Origin: Anaerotignum lactatifermentans
GTDB lineage: Bacteria; Bacillota; Clostridia; Lachnospirales; Anaerotignaceae
Assembly (NCBI RefSeq): GCF_016902535.1
Contig: NZ_JACSNY010000002.1
Coordinates: forward strand, 1 to 64,000
Direction of reading: 5' to 3'
DNA length: 64,000 bases
Part shown: positions 25,018 through 33,251 of the stretch, piece after piece
Numbering within the stretch: position 1 is the stretch's first letter
Layout: every line of letters starts with the position of its first letter
The notes under the pieces: generated by a model
What the model was told of the DNA's origin: nothing
What the model saw: only the letters and a program-made list of their open reading frames with translations
The model's database searches: none
Translations under genes and position numbers: made by a program

Positions 25018-25755
25018 TTGGAAGGATTACAACTTTGGTGGGAGGGCATCCAGAAGCAGTTTGTGATGAACTTCATTGCGGATGATCGCTGGAAATATCT
25101 GAGAGACGGCCTGGTTGTTACATTGCAGCTGACGTTCTGCGCGGTTTTGATCGGTATTGTCATCGGTGTTGTTATTGCTATGATCCGCTCTACCCATGAC
25201 AAAAATATCAATGAAATGCATAAGGGATTGGGGAGCCTGATCCTGAAATTTCTGAACTTTATCGCGAAGGTGTATCTGACGGTGATTCGTGGTACTCCTG
25301 TGGTTGTCCAGCTGATGATTATGTATTATATCATCCTGGCTTCCTCCAGCAGCAAGCTGCTGGTAGGTACTATTGCCTTTGGTATCAACTCCGGTGCCTA
25401 TGTGGCGGAGATTGTGCGAAGCGGGATTATGTCTGTGGACCAGGGCCAGTTTGAGGCGGGCCGCAGCCTGGGCTTCAACTATGTACAGACCATGCGTTAT
25501 ATTATCATTCCGCAGGCGCTGAAAACAGTGCTGCCTACGCTGGCGAACGAGTTTATTGTACTGCTGAAGGAAACTTCTGTTGCCGGCTATATCGCCATGC
25601 AGGATCTGACCAAAGGCGGCGATATTATCCGCGGCGCTACCTTTAGTCCGTATATGCCCCTATTTGCGGTGGCACTGATTTATCTGGCAATGGTAATGTT
25701 CTTTACCTTCCTGGTAAACAGACTGGAAAGGAGGCTGAGAAACAGTGAGCGGTAA
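25018..25755 (+). CDS. Polar amino-acid ABC transporter permease
   Basis: 245 residues of the HisMQ/GlnP family. Membrane segments begin at about residue 35. The family motif [14 protein letters not shown] is followed by the ATPase-contact loop [24 protein letters not shown]. The TTG start at 25018 is supported by AAGGAGG seven bases ahead and by the family's usual N-terminus. The next gene starts 11 bases before the stop. A homodimer probably forms the channel, since no second permease gene is present. Confidence 0.93.
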   Translation: MEGLQLWWEGIQKQFVMNFIADDRWKYLRDGLVVTLQLTFCAVLIGIVIGVVIAMIRSTHDKNINEMHKGLGSLILKFLNFIAKVYLTVIRGTPVVVQLMIMYYIILASSSSKLLVGTIAFGINSGAYVAEIVRSGIMSVDQGQFEAGRSLGFNYVQTMRYIIIPQALKTVLPTLANEFIVLLKETSVAGYIAMQDLTKGGDIIRGATFSPYMPLFAVALIYLAMVMFFTFLVNRLERRLRNSER

Positions 25756-26491
25756 TGAAGCGTTGATTCGAGTGGAAAATTTGCAGAAGCATTATAATAA
25801 AGGCGTCATTAAGGCGCTGGACGGCATCAATACAGAGATCAAAAAAGGCGAGGTTGTTGTAGTAATCGGACCTTCCGGTTCCGGAAAATCCACCTTCCTT
25901 CGCTGCCTGAATCTGCTGGAGGTACCTACCGGCGGCCATATCTTCTTTGAGGGTGTGGATATTACAGACGCGAAGACGGATATCAATGTCCATCGCCAGA
26001 GAATGGGGATGGTATTCCAGCACTTTAATCTGTTCCCCCATATGACGATCTTGAAAAATATGACCATCGCGCCCATGAAGCTCCAGGGCAAAAGCGAGGC
26101 GGAGGCAACAGAGATGGCCATGAGTCTGCTGCGCCGTGTTGGGCTGGAGGATCGTGCCAATGCCTATCCTTCTCAGCTTTCCGGCGGTCAGAAACAGCGT
26201 ATCGCCATCGTCCGGGCCCTTTGTATGCAGCCGGAAGTGATGCTATTTGACGAACCCACCTCCGCGCTTGACCCCGAAATGGTTGGGGAGGTACTGGAGG
26301 TTATGAAACAGCTGGCGAAAGAAAACATGACCATGGTAGTGGTGACCCATGAAATGGGCTTTGCCAGAGAAGTGGGTACCCGCGTTATGTTTATGGCCGA
26401 TGGCAAACAGGTGGAAGAGGGGACTCCCGAGGAGATCTTCACCGATCCAAAGAGTGAGCGTTTGCAGTCATTCCTGGCGAAAGTACTGTAA
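25745..26491 (+). CDS. Polar amino-acid ABC transporter ATPase (GlnQ-like)
   Basis: 248 residues. Walker [11 protein letters not shown]-loop FQHFNLFPH, signature LSGGQKQR, Walker [15 protein letters not shown] and switch His VVTHEMGFA are all intact. The GTG start overlaps the permease gene and follows GGAGG. It completes a three-gene importer. The C-terminal [13 protein letters not shown] is typical for the GlnQ group. Confidence 0.95.
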   Translation: MSGNEALIRVENLQKHYNKGVIKALDGINTEIKKGEVVVVIGPSGSGKSTFLRCLNLLEVPTGGHIFFEGVDITDAKTDINVHRQRMGMVFQHFNLFPHMTILKNMTIAPMKLQGKSEAEATEMAMSLLRRVGLEDRANAYPSQLSGGQKQRIAIVRALCMQPEVMLFDEPTSALDPEMVGEVLEVMKQLAKENMTMVVVTHEMGFAREVGTRVMFMADGKQVEEGTPEEIFTDPKSERLQSFLAKVL

Positions 26492-26512
26492 GGTTTCGGT
26501 ATTTTGTAATGA

Positions 26513-26595
26513 AAAAAGCACGAGGTTTGAGGCGGTTCCCTCAGAAAACAAAAAAATGTTTTCTGGCGAGTGCTCCGCTTTCCCTCGTGCTTTTT
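26513..26595. terminator. Bidirectional terminator between convergent genes
   Basis: AAAAAGCACGAGG pairs with CCTCGTGCTTTTT around a long loop that itself holds a second hairpin (CAGAAAACA with TGTTTTCTG). T runs occur on both strands, serving the importer operon and the opposing flippase gene. Confidence 0.75.
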
Positions 26596-26607
26596 GTGTG
26601 TTCTGCA

Positions 26608-28131
26608 TCAGAGAGACTTTCCGGAGGGAAAGAGCGTTTCTTTGGAAAGGCAGCCCAGAAGAAACAAAAGCAGAAGATACAGAAGCCCCATGCCGGAAAA
26701 AGTCAAAAGAAAAAAGGGCTTTGACGGTGTTCCGTTCAAAATCAGGAATCGAATGGGCAAAGCGGTGCCCAGTCCTGCCAGCAGCGGTTTCCCAAGGCAG
26801 GAAAGAGGAGAGGGCATTCCTCCGGTGGCCCCTTTCAGCCGAAGCAGAGCCAGCGCCGTAGTTAGCAGAAGGCTGAGAAACCATCCCGCCAGAAAAGCGG
26901 AAATGCCATAAATGGGCATAGCAAACCAGACGAAAGCGATGGTGATGGCGGATGAGAGAATATGGCTCCAAAAGAGAAAGATATGCTCTCCCAGTCCGTT
27001 GAGGAGTCCGGATAAAGTGGTCTGCCCATAGAGAAGGGGGCAGAGGAAAGCCAGGGGCAGCAGCAGTCTGCCCAGTTCCGGCTTTCCGTAGATGAGATAG
27101 CAGATCTCTTTCGGGAACACCGCAAAGAAACAGGCGGCGCCAACGCTGATGACGGAGGTAAAGAGTAAAGAAGCCGATACGGTCCGGGAGAGCCGGCGGG
27201 ACTGGCCGGCGGCACAGGACTGTGTGATCTCCGGCACCAGAGAGGTGGAGGCCGCCATCAAAAAAGCCGAGGGCAGCAAAAGCAGAGGCATTGCCATCCC
27301 CGTCAGTTCCCCGTAAAGAGCCAGCGACTTTTCCGCGGAGTAGCCATAAGCCTGAAGTCTGCCGGGAATCAGAATATTTTCCGCGGCGGAAAGCAGAGAA
27401 GAGGAAATCCTGGTGGCGGCCAGCGGCAACGCCATAGACAGAATCACGAAAGCGGCACTCCGGGAAGAAAGAGAGGGACGCTTTATCAGTTTTCTGCGGC
27501 GTTTGAAGCGCAGGTAGGAGAACAGAGTAAAGCCAAAGGAAAGGGTTTCACCGGCAAAAATGCCGCAGACAGCGGCGAAGCAGGCATAAGACAGCCCAAG
27601 GGGAACAAAAAGATCCGCCAGAAGGAAAATCGTCAGAAGGCGAACAATCTGTTCCAGTACCTGAGAGAGGGCAGGAACCTGCATTTGCTGTAAGCCCATA
27701 AAGAAGCCCCGCAGACAGGACCCGGCCGCCATAAGCGGAATGGCGAACGCCAGCAGACGAAGAGACAGAGCCGCCCGGCCGTCATGGAGAATTCCAGCAG
27801 AGATTTGCTCCGCGCCAAAAAAGAGAATTGCTCCTGCTGCGGCGCTGAGGACCAGGCACATCCCCAGCGCCTGCTTTACAATACGGCCCATATTCCCTGT
27901 TTCGCCCCTGGCGGATTCTCTTGCGGTCAGACGGGAAACAGTGGTGGTAAATCCGGAGGAAGTCACACTCCACGCCAAGGCGTAAAGGGGCATGATAAGC
28001 TGATAGAGGCCCATGCCTTCCGCCCCAATGGCTTCCGACATATAGATCCGATAGTAAAAACCGAGAAATTTTGTAAAAAGATTGGCGAAAGTTAGGATGA
28101 TTGTACTTTGGATCAGCTGCTTTTTACTCAT
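26608..28131 (-). CDS. SpoVB-like polysaccharide/lipid flippase
   Basis: 507 residues with about 12-14 membrane segments, of the MOP superfamily (SpoVB/MurJ-like). The start TFANLFTKFLGFYYRIYMSE and GAEGMGLYQLIMPLYAL are characteristic of stage V sporulation protein B and relatives. These proteins are thought to move lipid-linked precursors across the membrane, and in spore formers SpoVB is needed for cortex synthesis. The ATG follows AGGTG. It is monocistronic and convergent with the amino-acid importer. Several paralogues usually exist, so the name spoVB is not assigned. Confidence 0.85.
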   Translation of the reverse strand: MSKKQLIQSTIILTFANLFTKFLGFYYRIYMSEAIGAEGMGLYQLIMPLYALAWSVTSSGFTTTVSRLTARESARGETGNMGRIVKQALGMCLVLSAAAGAILFFGAEQISAGILHDGRAALSLRLLAFAIPLMAAGSCLRGFFMGLQQMQVPALSQVLEQIVRLLTIFLLADLFVPLGLSYACFAAVCGIFAGETLSFGFTLFSYLRFKRRRKLIKRPSLSSRSAAFVILSMALPLAATRISSSLLSAAENILIPGRLQAYGYSAEKSLALYGELTGMAMPLLLLPSAFLMAASTSLVPEITQSCAAGQSRRLSRTVSASLLFTSVISVGAACFFAVFPKEICYLIYGKPELGRLLLPLAFLCPLLYGQTTLSGLLNGLGEHIFLFWSHILSSAITIAFVWFAMPIYGISAFLAGWFLSLLLTTALALLRLKGATGGMPSPLSCLGKPLLAGLGTALPIRFLILNGTPSKPFFLLTFSGMGLLYLLLLFLLGCLSKETLFPSGKSL

Positions 28132-28272
28132 GAACGCACCTATTGGGAATAATTTGTACTATACTTATGATTTCTTTTGTAAAAGTATACAAAATTTATT
28201 TCTTATGCTAAATATTTACAAAAAATGGGATGAAAAAATGCGTATCAACTAAAAAATAGTTCATTCTTTTTG

Positions 28273-28301
28273 TTGACAAAAATACTTTTTCTGTATATAA
28301 T
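28273..28301 (+). promoter_or_regulatory. Perfect consensus promoter ahead of the glycine riboswitch
   Basis: TTGACA, 17 bases, TATAAT: an exact match to the sigma-A consensus. Transcription would start near 28308, just before the riboswitch, leaving a leader of about 280 bases. Confidence 0.88.
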
Positions 28302-28329
28302 TTACAGTAAGAAAATCATGAATACCCAA

Positions 28330-28500
28330 ATGAAGCGAGAGGGAAAATTTCCATCGGGGATGCCAAAGATGCAATCTGAAAACGGCCGAATTTCAGAGAA
28401 ACTTTCGGGCAAAAAGACCTTTCGTGGATGGAAACTCTGGAGAGAATTTCCCTTAGGGGAGGTCACCGTAGAAGTAAAGCTTTCAGGTAAAGGAACAGAG
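28330..28500 (+). ncRNA. Tandem glycine riboswitch (gcvT-type)
   Basis: The leader follows the tandem layout seen upstream of gcvT. A first aptamer ends in TTTCGGGCAAAAAGACC and GGAAACTCTGGAGAG. After a short linker, a second aptamer contains AGGGGAGGTCACCGTAGAAG, TTTCAGGTAAAGGAACAGAG. The words CAGGCAAAAGGAC, ACTCTGGAGAG and CTTTCAGGT-AGGACAGAG mark the class, and close forms of each are present. A terminator begins at its last bases. It controls the APC permease that follows. Boundaries are approximate, and whether glycine turns the gene on or off was not determined. Confidence 0.82.
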
Positions 28501-28537
28501 GATATCAGGCATACCTTTTGCCCGGATGTCCTTTTTT
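28500..28537 (+). terminator. Riboswitch expression-platform terminator
   Basis: GGATATC-GGCA pairs with TGCC-GGATGTCC (small bulge, one G-U) and is followed by TTTTTTC. Its 5' arm starts at the last bases of the second aptamer, so aptamer folding can compete with it. Confidence 0.72.
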
Positions 28538-28587
28538 CTTGTGCGAAAGGGGAAGATTTTCTAAATTATTAGAGGGAGGAATTTGGA

Positions 28588-29916
28588 ATGGAAAACAAAC
28601 AAGAACTGAAGAAGAATCTTGGCATGTCCACCGCTATGGCAACCGTTGTCGGCTGTGTAATCGGCTCAGGTGTATTCTTCAAACCCCAGGCGATTTATAC
28701 TGCAACTGGCGGCGCACCCGGTCTGGGTATGCTGGCTTGGCTGATTACTGGTCTGGTATGTATCGCCGCAGCGATGACATTCGCTGAAATCGCTATCATG
28801 ATCCCCAAAACAGGTGGTATGGTAGCTTATCTGGAAGAGGCTTTTGGTAAAAAAGTCGGTTTCCTTGCTGGTTGGATGCAGAGCGTACTGTTCTATCCTG
28901 CCATGATCGCAGCCCTTGCGGTTGTATTTGCTGAACAGGCATCTTTATTTATTGGCGATGGGTTTATGCTGCCTACCGCAATCGTAGCAATCATTTTTGT
29001 TATTATTCTGAACAACCTGGGTTCCGCTGTCGGCGGTGCCGCACAGATCATCTTTACAGTATGTAAGCTGATCCCTATTGTATTGTTGATTATCTTTGGT
29101 TTCCTGAGAGGATCCGGCGAAAACCCTATTTTCAATCCTATGATCGGTGAAGGCCTGAGCCCCGTAGTTGTACTGGGTCAGCTGATGATCGCCGTACTGT
29201 TCGCTTTCGAAGGCTGGACAAACGTAGGTGCGATCGCCGGTGAAATGAAGAACCCCGGCAAAGATCTGCCTATAGCGATCGTTGGCGGTGTATCCGTTAT
29301 CATGGCTGTTTACTTCGTAATCAACCTGGCTTACCTGTGGGTACTGCCCGCAGATGAAATGATGAACCTGGCAGCTCCTGCTTCCGCAGTAGCTCTGGCA
29401 ATCTTCGGTGATTTCGGCGGCAAGCTGATCTCCGTTGGTATCATGATTTCCGTTATCGGTGCGGCAAACGGCTTTATTCTGTCCGGTTCCCGTGTTGCTT
29501 ATTCCCTGGCTTCCGAAGGCACACTGCCTTTCAGCAGCAAACTGGCAAAGATCAACAAAGCACAGGTTCCCACAAACTCCATCCTGCTGATCGGCGTTCT
29601 GGCTTGCCTGTACGCAGTCAGCGGTCAGTTCAATACACTGACAAACCTGGCAGTATTCTCCTGCTGGATCTTCTATACACTGACCTTTATGGCAGTTATC
29701 AGCATGCGTAAAACACAGCCTGACAGAGAAAGAACATACAAAGTACCTCTGTACCCTGTGATCCCTATTATCGCTATCATCAGTGGTCTGTATGTAATTA
29801 TCAACCAGCTGTTCATGTCCGGTATGACAACAACTCTGCTGGCTGTTGGCAGTATCATCCTGACATTGATCGGTCTGCCTATCTATGCGACAACGACAAA
29901 AAAGAAAAACATGTGA
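28588..29916 (+). CDS. APC-family amino-acid permease under glycine riboswitch control
   Basis: 442 residues, about 12 membrane segments, amino acid-polyamine-organocation family. The N-terminal motif VVGCVIGSGVFFKPQAIY is the substrate-carboxylate loop. Further on are GWTNVGAIAGEMKNPGKDLP and ISMRKTQPDRERTYKVPLYP, typical of LAT/YfnA-like members. AGAGGGAGG precedes the ATG. Biased codon use suggests strong expression. Control by a glycine riboswitch points to glycine or a close neutral amino acid (alanine, serine, threonine) as substrate; direction and specificity are inference. Confidence 0.9.
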   Translation: MENKQELKKNLGMSTAMATVVGCVIGSGVFFKPQAIYTATGGAPGLGMLAWLITGLVCIAAAMTFAEIAIMIPKTGGMVAYLEEAFGKKVGFLAGWMQSVLFYPAMIAALAVVFAEQASLFIGDGFMLPTAIVAIIFVIILNNLGSAVGGAAQIIFTVCKLIPIVLLIIFGFLRGSGENPIFNPMIGEGLSPVVVLGQLMIAVLFAFEGWTNVGAIAGEMKNPGKDLPIAIVGGVSVIMAVYFVINLAYLWVLPADEMMNLAAPASAVALAIFGDFGGKLISVGIMISVIGAANGFILSGSRVAYSLASEGTLPFSSKLAKINKAQVPTNSILLIGVLACLYAVSGQFNTLTNLAVFSCWIFYTLTFMAVISMRKTQPDRERTYKVPLYPVIPIIAIISGLYVIINQLFMSGMTTTLLAVGSIILTLIGLPIYATTTKKKNM

Positions 29917-30011
29917 TTATTGACCTGAGGAATTGATTCCCCCGTATCTGCGGACCACGAACGGCAGGTACGGATCTTTCGATATCATATGAGAGGGGCT
30001 TCCTCGTAACG

Positions 30012-30054
30012 AAAAGCATGAAATCTCACAAAGGGATTTCATGCTTTCTTTTTT
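30012..30054 (+). terminator. Intrinsic terminator of the permease gene
   Basis: AAAAGCATGAAATC pairs with GATTTCATGCTTTC around a nine-base loop and is followed by TTTTTTT. Confidence 0.85.
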
Positions 30055-30487
30055 TGCAATTTAGGCGGAAAAAAGAAAATAAATTTTCGTAGGGGACATA
30101 TAAGTTTCCTTTAAAGAAAATCACGAATTTTGTTAAATTTATGAAAATGAAAATAGAAACAAAAGGGAAAAAATGGAAAATAAGTGATTATTTTTTTTTC
30201 TATTGTTCTTTCGGTGACGGAGGAATGTATTTTTATCAATGCACTGGTAAAATCAGGGTTTTGTTTGTCGGACAACCTGGAAGAAGGACAGTTGTCTTTG
30301 CCAGCCCCCGAAAACTAAGGATTTGACGGAAAAATACAAAAAAATGGGAGCGGAAAAGAATGCTGTAATTTATTCATTTTATATGATTTATTGAAATAAA
30401 AATAGAAAATAATATACATTTAGCACAGAAATATGTGTTTCGTTAAGAAAATGTTAGGAATTTAATCGGCATATAGCACTACGATAC

Positions 30488-30516
30488 TTGACAATTTCCC
30501 AGGATTCACCGATAAT
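30488..30516 (+). promoter_or_regulatory. Promoter of the Mrp/Mbh-like operon
   Basis: TTGACA, 17 bases, GATAAT, about 100 bases before the first start codon. Between them lies a hairpin-rich leader: TACCG (30529) with CGGTA (30563) enclosing TGGA-TCCA. The leader does not match a riboswitch class that I recognise. Confidence 0.7.
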
Positions 30517-30618
30517 AGAATCGTTAAATACCGTAAAAATGGATAATTTTGGTGTCCAACCGCGGTAAAAAGAGGTATTCTTTCAGGGTACTGCGTGATG
30601 AGAAGGAAGGGTGATGGG

Positions 30619-31083
30619 ATGTACCTGATATTGCTTTTGTTATGGTTTATTTTCAGTGGAAAGATCACTTTGGAGATCGCATTGTTTGGTCTGGTGATCT
30701 GCAGCTGGCTGTACTGGTTCATGACAAAGTACATGGATTACAATGTGAAAAAAGATATTGCTCTGATAAAGAAGATCCCGCTGTTCCTGCTCTATGGCGT
30801 GACCTTGGTATGTGAGGTCATCAAGTCCAATCTGGCAGTCATCCGGATCGTGCTTTCACCGGGATTGGAATGTGAGCCCACCTTCACCACATTCCAGACA
30901 GATTTAAAAACAGAAGTAGCCAGAGTAACACTGGCCAACAGTATTACGCTGACGCCTGGTACTTATACCTGCGGTTTGGAAGGAAATACATATACTGTCC
31001 ATGCGCTGGACAAAAAATTTACGGAGGGGATTGACGAATCCGTATTTGTAAAACAGCTGAGAAAGTTGGAGGAATCAGTATGA
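30619..31083 (+). CDS. mrpE: Mrp-type cation/proton antiporter subunit E
   Basis: About 154 residues. Two short hydrophobic helices at the N-terminus are followed by a cytoplasmic part with ANSITLTPGTYTCGLEG, the family signature (usually NSITLTPGT). The ATG at 30619 follows GAAGGGTGATGGG and matches the family N-terminus. It is the first gene of a ten-gene operon and overlaps mrpF by four bases. MrpE is an accessory membrane subunit of the multi-protein Na+/H+ antiporter. Confidence 0.93.
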   Translation: MYLILLLLWFIFSGKITLEIALFGLVICSWLYWFMTKYMDYNVKKDIALIKKIPLFLLYGVTLVCEVIKSNLAVIRIVLSPGLECEPTFTTFQTDLKTEVARVTLANSITLTPGTYTCGLEGNTYTVHALDKKFTEGIDESVFVKQLRKLEESV

Positions 31084-31403
31084 GTGAGATATTACATACC
31101 ATATTGGAGATCAGTATGCTGGTACTGGCCGTTGGGATCATTCTGGCATTTGTGAGAGCGCTGCAAGGGCCAAGATTTACCGACAGGATTGTGGCCATCA
31201 ATATGATTGGTACCATGACCACCGCCATTATCTGTATACTTTCCGCTTATTTGGGAGAAACCTCTTTGGTGGATGTGGCGCTGGTATATACACTGCTGAG
31301 CTTCCTGGCCGTGGTGATTATCTGCCATGTGGTTACACTGCACCATAAAGGCCGGGAACTGCATCTGAAAGAAAAACAGGAGAAGGAGGCGGAAAACTCA
31401 TGA
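31080..31403 (+). CDS. mrpF: Mrp-type antiporter subunit F
   Basis: 107 residues, three membrane helices. Text such as RALQGPRFTDRIVAINMIGT and LVDVALVYTLLSFLAVV is typical for MnhF/PhaF. It overlaps its neighbours by four bases at each end (ATGA junctions), indicating tight coupling. The charged tail HLKEKQEKEAENS is cytoplasmic. Confidence 0.93.
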   Translation: MSEILHTILEISMLVLAVGIILAFVRALQGPRFTDRIVAINMIGTMTTAIICILSAYLGETSLVDVALVYTLLSFLAVVIICHVVTLHHKGRELHLKEKQEKEAENS

Positions 31404-31705
31404 GAGAGATCATAGCGGCAGTCTTTATCATAGCGGGCATGCTGGTATTTGTGGTAGCACTTTTGGGGATCTACCGCCTGAAATATGTAATGAACAGAAT
31501 CCACGCGGCGGCGCTGGGAGACACCATGGGTCTTGGCCTGGTGACCATTGGTCTGATGATCCTGGGCAAGGATGTATTCCATATCGCCAAGTATATTCTG
31601 ATTATACTGTTTTTCTGGATGTCCAGTCCCATTGCTTCCCACATGATCGGGAAGGTGGAAATGCTGACAAATAAGGATTATGACGAAAGGGTGCATGGCA
31701 AATGA
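31400..31705 (+). CDS. mrpG: Mrp-type antiporter subunit G
   Basis: 101 residues, three helices. LGIYRLKYVMNRIHAAALGDTMG corresponds to the MnhG signature (RLpD-yaRlHAaTk-dTLG), and SSPIASHMIGK closes the family domain. It overlaps both neighbours by four bases. Confidence 0.92.
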   Translation: MREIIAAVFIIAGMLVFVVALLGIYRLKYVMNRIHAAALGDTMGLGLVTIGLMILGKDVFHIAKYILIILFFWMSSPIASHMIGKVEMLTNKDYDERVHGK

Positions 31706-31968
31706 GTATGGAATTAAGCACAATCATACAGATGGTCCTGGTTGTATTCCTTATCGCCAGCGCCATCGGGGTTTCGATCACAAGAAACCTGTTTCTGGCG
31801 GTAATCGTCTTTATGGGGTACAGCTCCATTATGGCGATTATCTGGGTATTTTTGGAGTCTCCCGACCTGGCCATCACAGAGGCGGCCGTTGGCGCGGGGG
31901 TAGACAGCGTTTTATTCTTCCTCACGCTGAAAAAGGTACACGCTTTGAAAGGAACGAGGGAAGGATAA
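31702..31968 (+). CDS. MbhD-like subunit (DUF4040), stand-alone part of MrpA C-terminus
   Basis: 88 residues with three hydrophobic segments. VFLESPDLAITEAAVGAGVD is the conserved heart of the MbhD/DUF4040 domain, which in bacterial MrpA is fused at the C-terminus. Here it is a separate small gene, as in archaeal membrane-bound hydrogenase and Mbx operons. Four-base overlap with mrpG; the next gene follows after one base. In the known Mrp structures this region helps form the Na+ path between modules. Confidence 0.88.
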   Translation: MSMELSTIIQMVLVVFLIASAIGVSITRNLFLAVIVFMGYSSIMAIIWVFLESPDLAITEAAVGAGVDSVLFFLTLKKVHALKGTREG

Positions 31969-31969
31969 T

Positions 31970-32875
31970 ATGAACGAGAAAAAAACATTCTGGCAACACC
32001 TTCAGGCATGGGTCAATGGAGAGGAAGCCATGCTCCATGCGGATGAATATATTAAAAAACGGGAACTGCCCCGTGAAAGGAACTGGATCAGAAAACCGGA
32101 TTTCCAGAGAATCAAGGCCAACAAAGGGCTTTACTGGTTCCTTTGCGTACTGGTATCGGTGGTATTTATTACCATTATGCTGACGGTTGTGGCGAACCTG
32201 CCTACCTTCGGTCAGCCAATTAACCCTGCGAATAACGAGGTAGTGGAACGGTATCTGGAAAAAGGCATTGAGGAAACCGGCGCCATCAACTTTGTGGCAG
32301 GTATGATCCTGGATTACAGAGCCTTCGATACCTTCGGTGAATCTAATGTATTGTTCCTGGCAGTCATCAGCGTATTGATTCTGCTGAAACGCGACAAGAA
32401 AAATATTGATGCCAGAGAGGATCGGGAAACGGAGGAAGATGAGCGGTTTGATAAATCGGATCACAAGTCTATTTTGAAGATCGGCGCGAAATATCTTTCC
32501 CCCGTAATCATTCTTTATGGGATCTATGTAGTACTGAATGGTCATCTTTCTCCCGGCGGTGGCTTCTCCGGCGGCTCCATTATCGGCGCTGGCCTGATTC
32601 TTTACGCTGCGGCCAATGGACATGAAAAGATGCACAGATTTTTTACATTTAAAACATTTACCTTAATCAGCGTAGGATGTTTGCTGACTTATTGTGGCTG
32701 CAAGAGCTATTCCTTCTTTACAGGCGCCAACCATGTAGGGTATGAGATCCCGAAGGGCATTCCGGGCAATATCCTCAGCGCGGGATTTATCCTTCCGCTG
32801 AATATCTGCGTCGGATTGATTGTTGCTTGCACAATGTATGGTTTTTACGCACTGTTTACAAAAGGGGATATGTGA
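31970..32875 (+). CDS. MbhE-MrpB fusion subunit
   Basis: 301 residues. An unusual ~50-residue charged N-terminal extension is followed by an MbhE-like part (NFVAGMILDYRAFDTFGES, the end of MrpA in other bacteria) with two helices. A charged linker leads to a MrpB domain (LSPVIILYGIYVVLNGHLSPGGGFSGG, GYEIPKGIPGNILSAGFILP). In archaeal Mbh the two parts are separate genes mbhE and mbhF. The fusion and the N-terminal extension are features to note. Start ATG behind GGAAGGATA. Confidence 0.87.
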   Translation: MNEKKTFWQHLQAWVNGEEAMLHADEYIKKRELPRERNWIRKPDFQRIKANKGLYWFLCVLVSVVFITIMLTVVANLPTFGQPINPANNEVVERYLEKGIEETGAINFVAGMILDYRAFDTFGESNVLFLAVISVLILLKRDKKNIDAREDRETEEDERFDKSDHKSILKIGAKYLSPVIILYGIYVVLNGHLSPGGGFSGGSIIGAGLILYAAANGHEKMHRFFTFKTFTLISVGCLLTYCGCKSYSFFTGANHVGYEIPKGIPGNILSAGFILPLNICVGLIVACTMYGFYALFTKGDM

Positions 32876-32876
32876 T

Positions 32877-33251
32877 ATGAGTCATTTGCTTTTAAATTAT
32901 TATGAAGCGGCTTCGGTTATCCTTTTCGGTATCGGATTTATGAACCTGCTGCTGCAAAACAACTTAATTAAGAAATTTATTGGTTTGAATATTATGGATA
33001 CGGCGGTGTATCTGTTCCTGGCGGCCAAAGGCTACATTTTCGGCAGAGTAGCGCCCATATTGACCAACGGTGTGATTGATGCGGATTATTATATCAATCC
33101 TGTGCCGGCTGGTCTGGTATTGACAGGGATCGTTGTATCTGTCAGTGTCACAGCGTTTTCTCTGGCGCTGGTACAGCGGCTGTATAAGCATTACGGCACG
33201 CTGAATATGGATGAAATCATGAAATTATCCAGAGAGAGGGAGGGTGAGTGA
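32877..33251 (+). CDS. mrpC: Mrp-type antiporter subunit C (NuoK-like)
   Basis: About 124 residues with three helices and NIMDTAVYLFLAAKG and DADYYINPVPAGLVLTGIVVS, matching MnhC/NuoK. The family tail TNGVIDADYYINPVPQALVLTAIV is conserved. Its ATG lies one base after the preceding stop. The next gene's ATG overlaps its TGA. Confidence 0.93.
   Translation: MSHLLLNYYEAASVILFGIGFMNLLLQNNLIKKFIGLNIMDTAVYLFLAAKGYIFGRVAPILTNGVIDADYYINPVPAGLVLTGIVVSVSVTAFSLALVQRLYKHYGTLNMDEIMKLSREREGE

Larger units (their letters stand above)
29917..30618 (+). other. A+T-rich intergenic interval before the antiporter operon
   Basis: About 700 bases. It contains the permease terminator (30012-30054), a stretch with no convincing gene (a 61-codon frame at 30141 lacks a ribosome site and family), the promoter at 30488-30516 and a structured leader (30529-30567). 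Nothing else was recognised. Confidence 0.6.

Noticed and set aside
28270-28572. 100-codon plus-strand frame before the APC permease
   Set aside because: It lies over the promoter and tandem glycine riboswitch and has no ribosome site; the RNA explains the sequence.
30141-30326. 61-codon frame in the A+T-rich interval
   Set aside because: No ribosome site and no recognisable family; low-complexity start.
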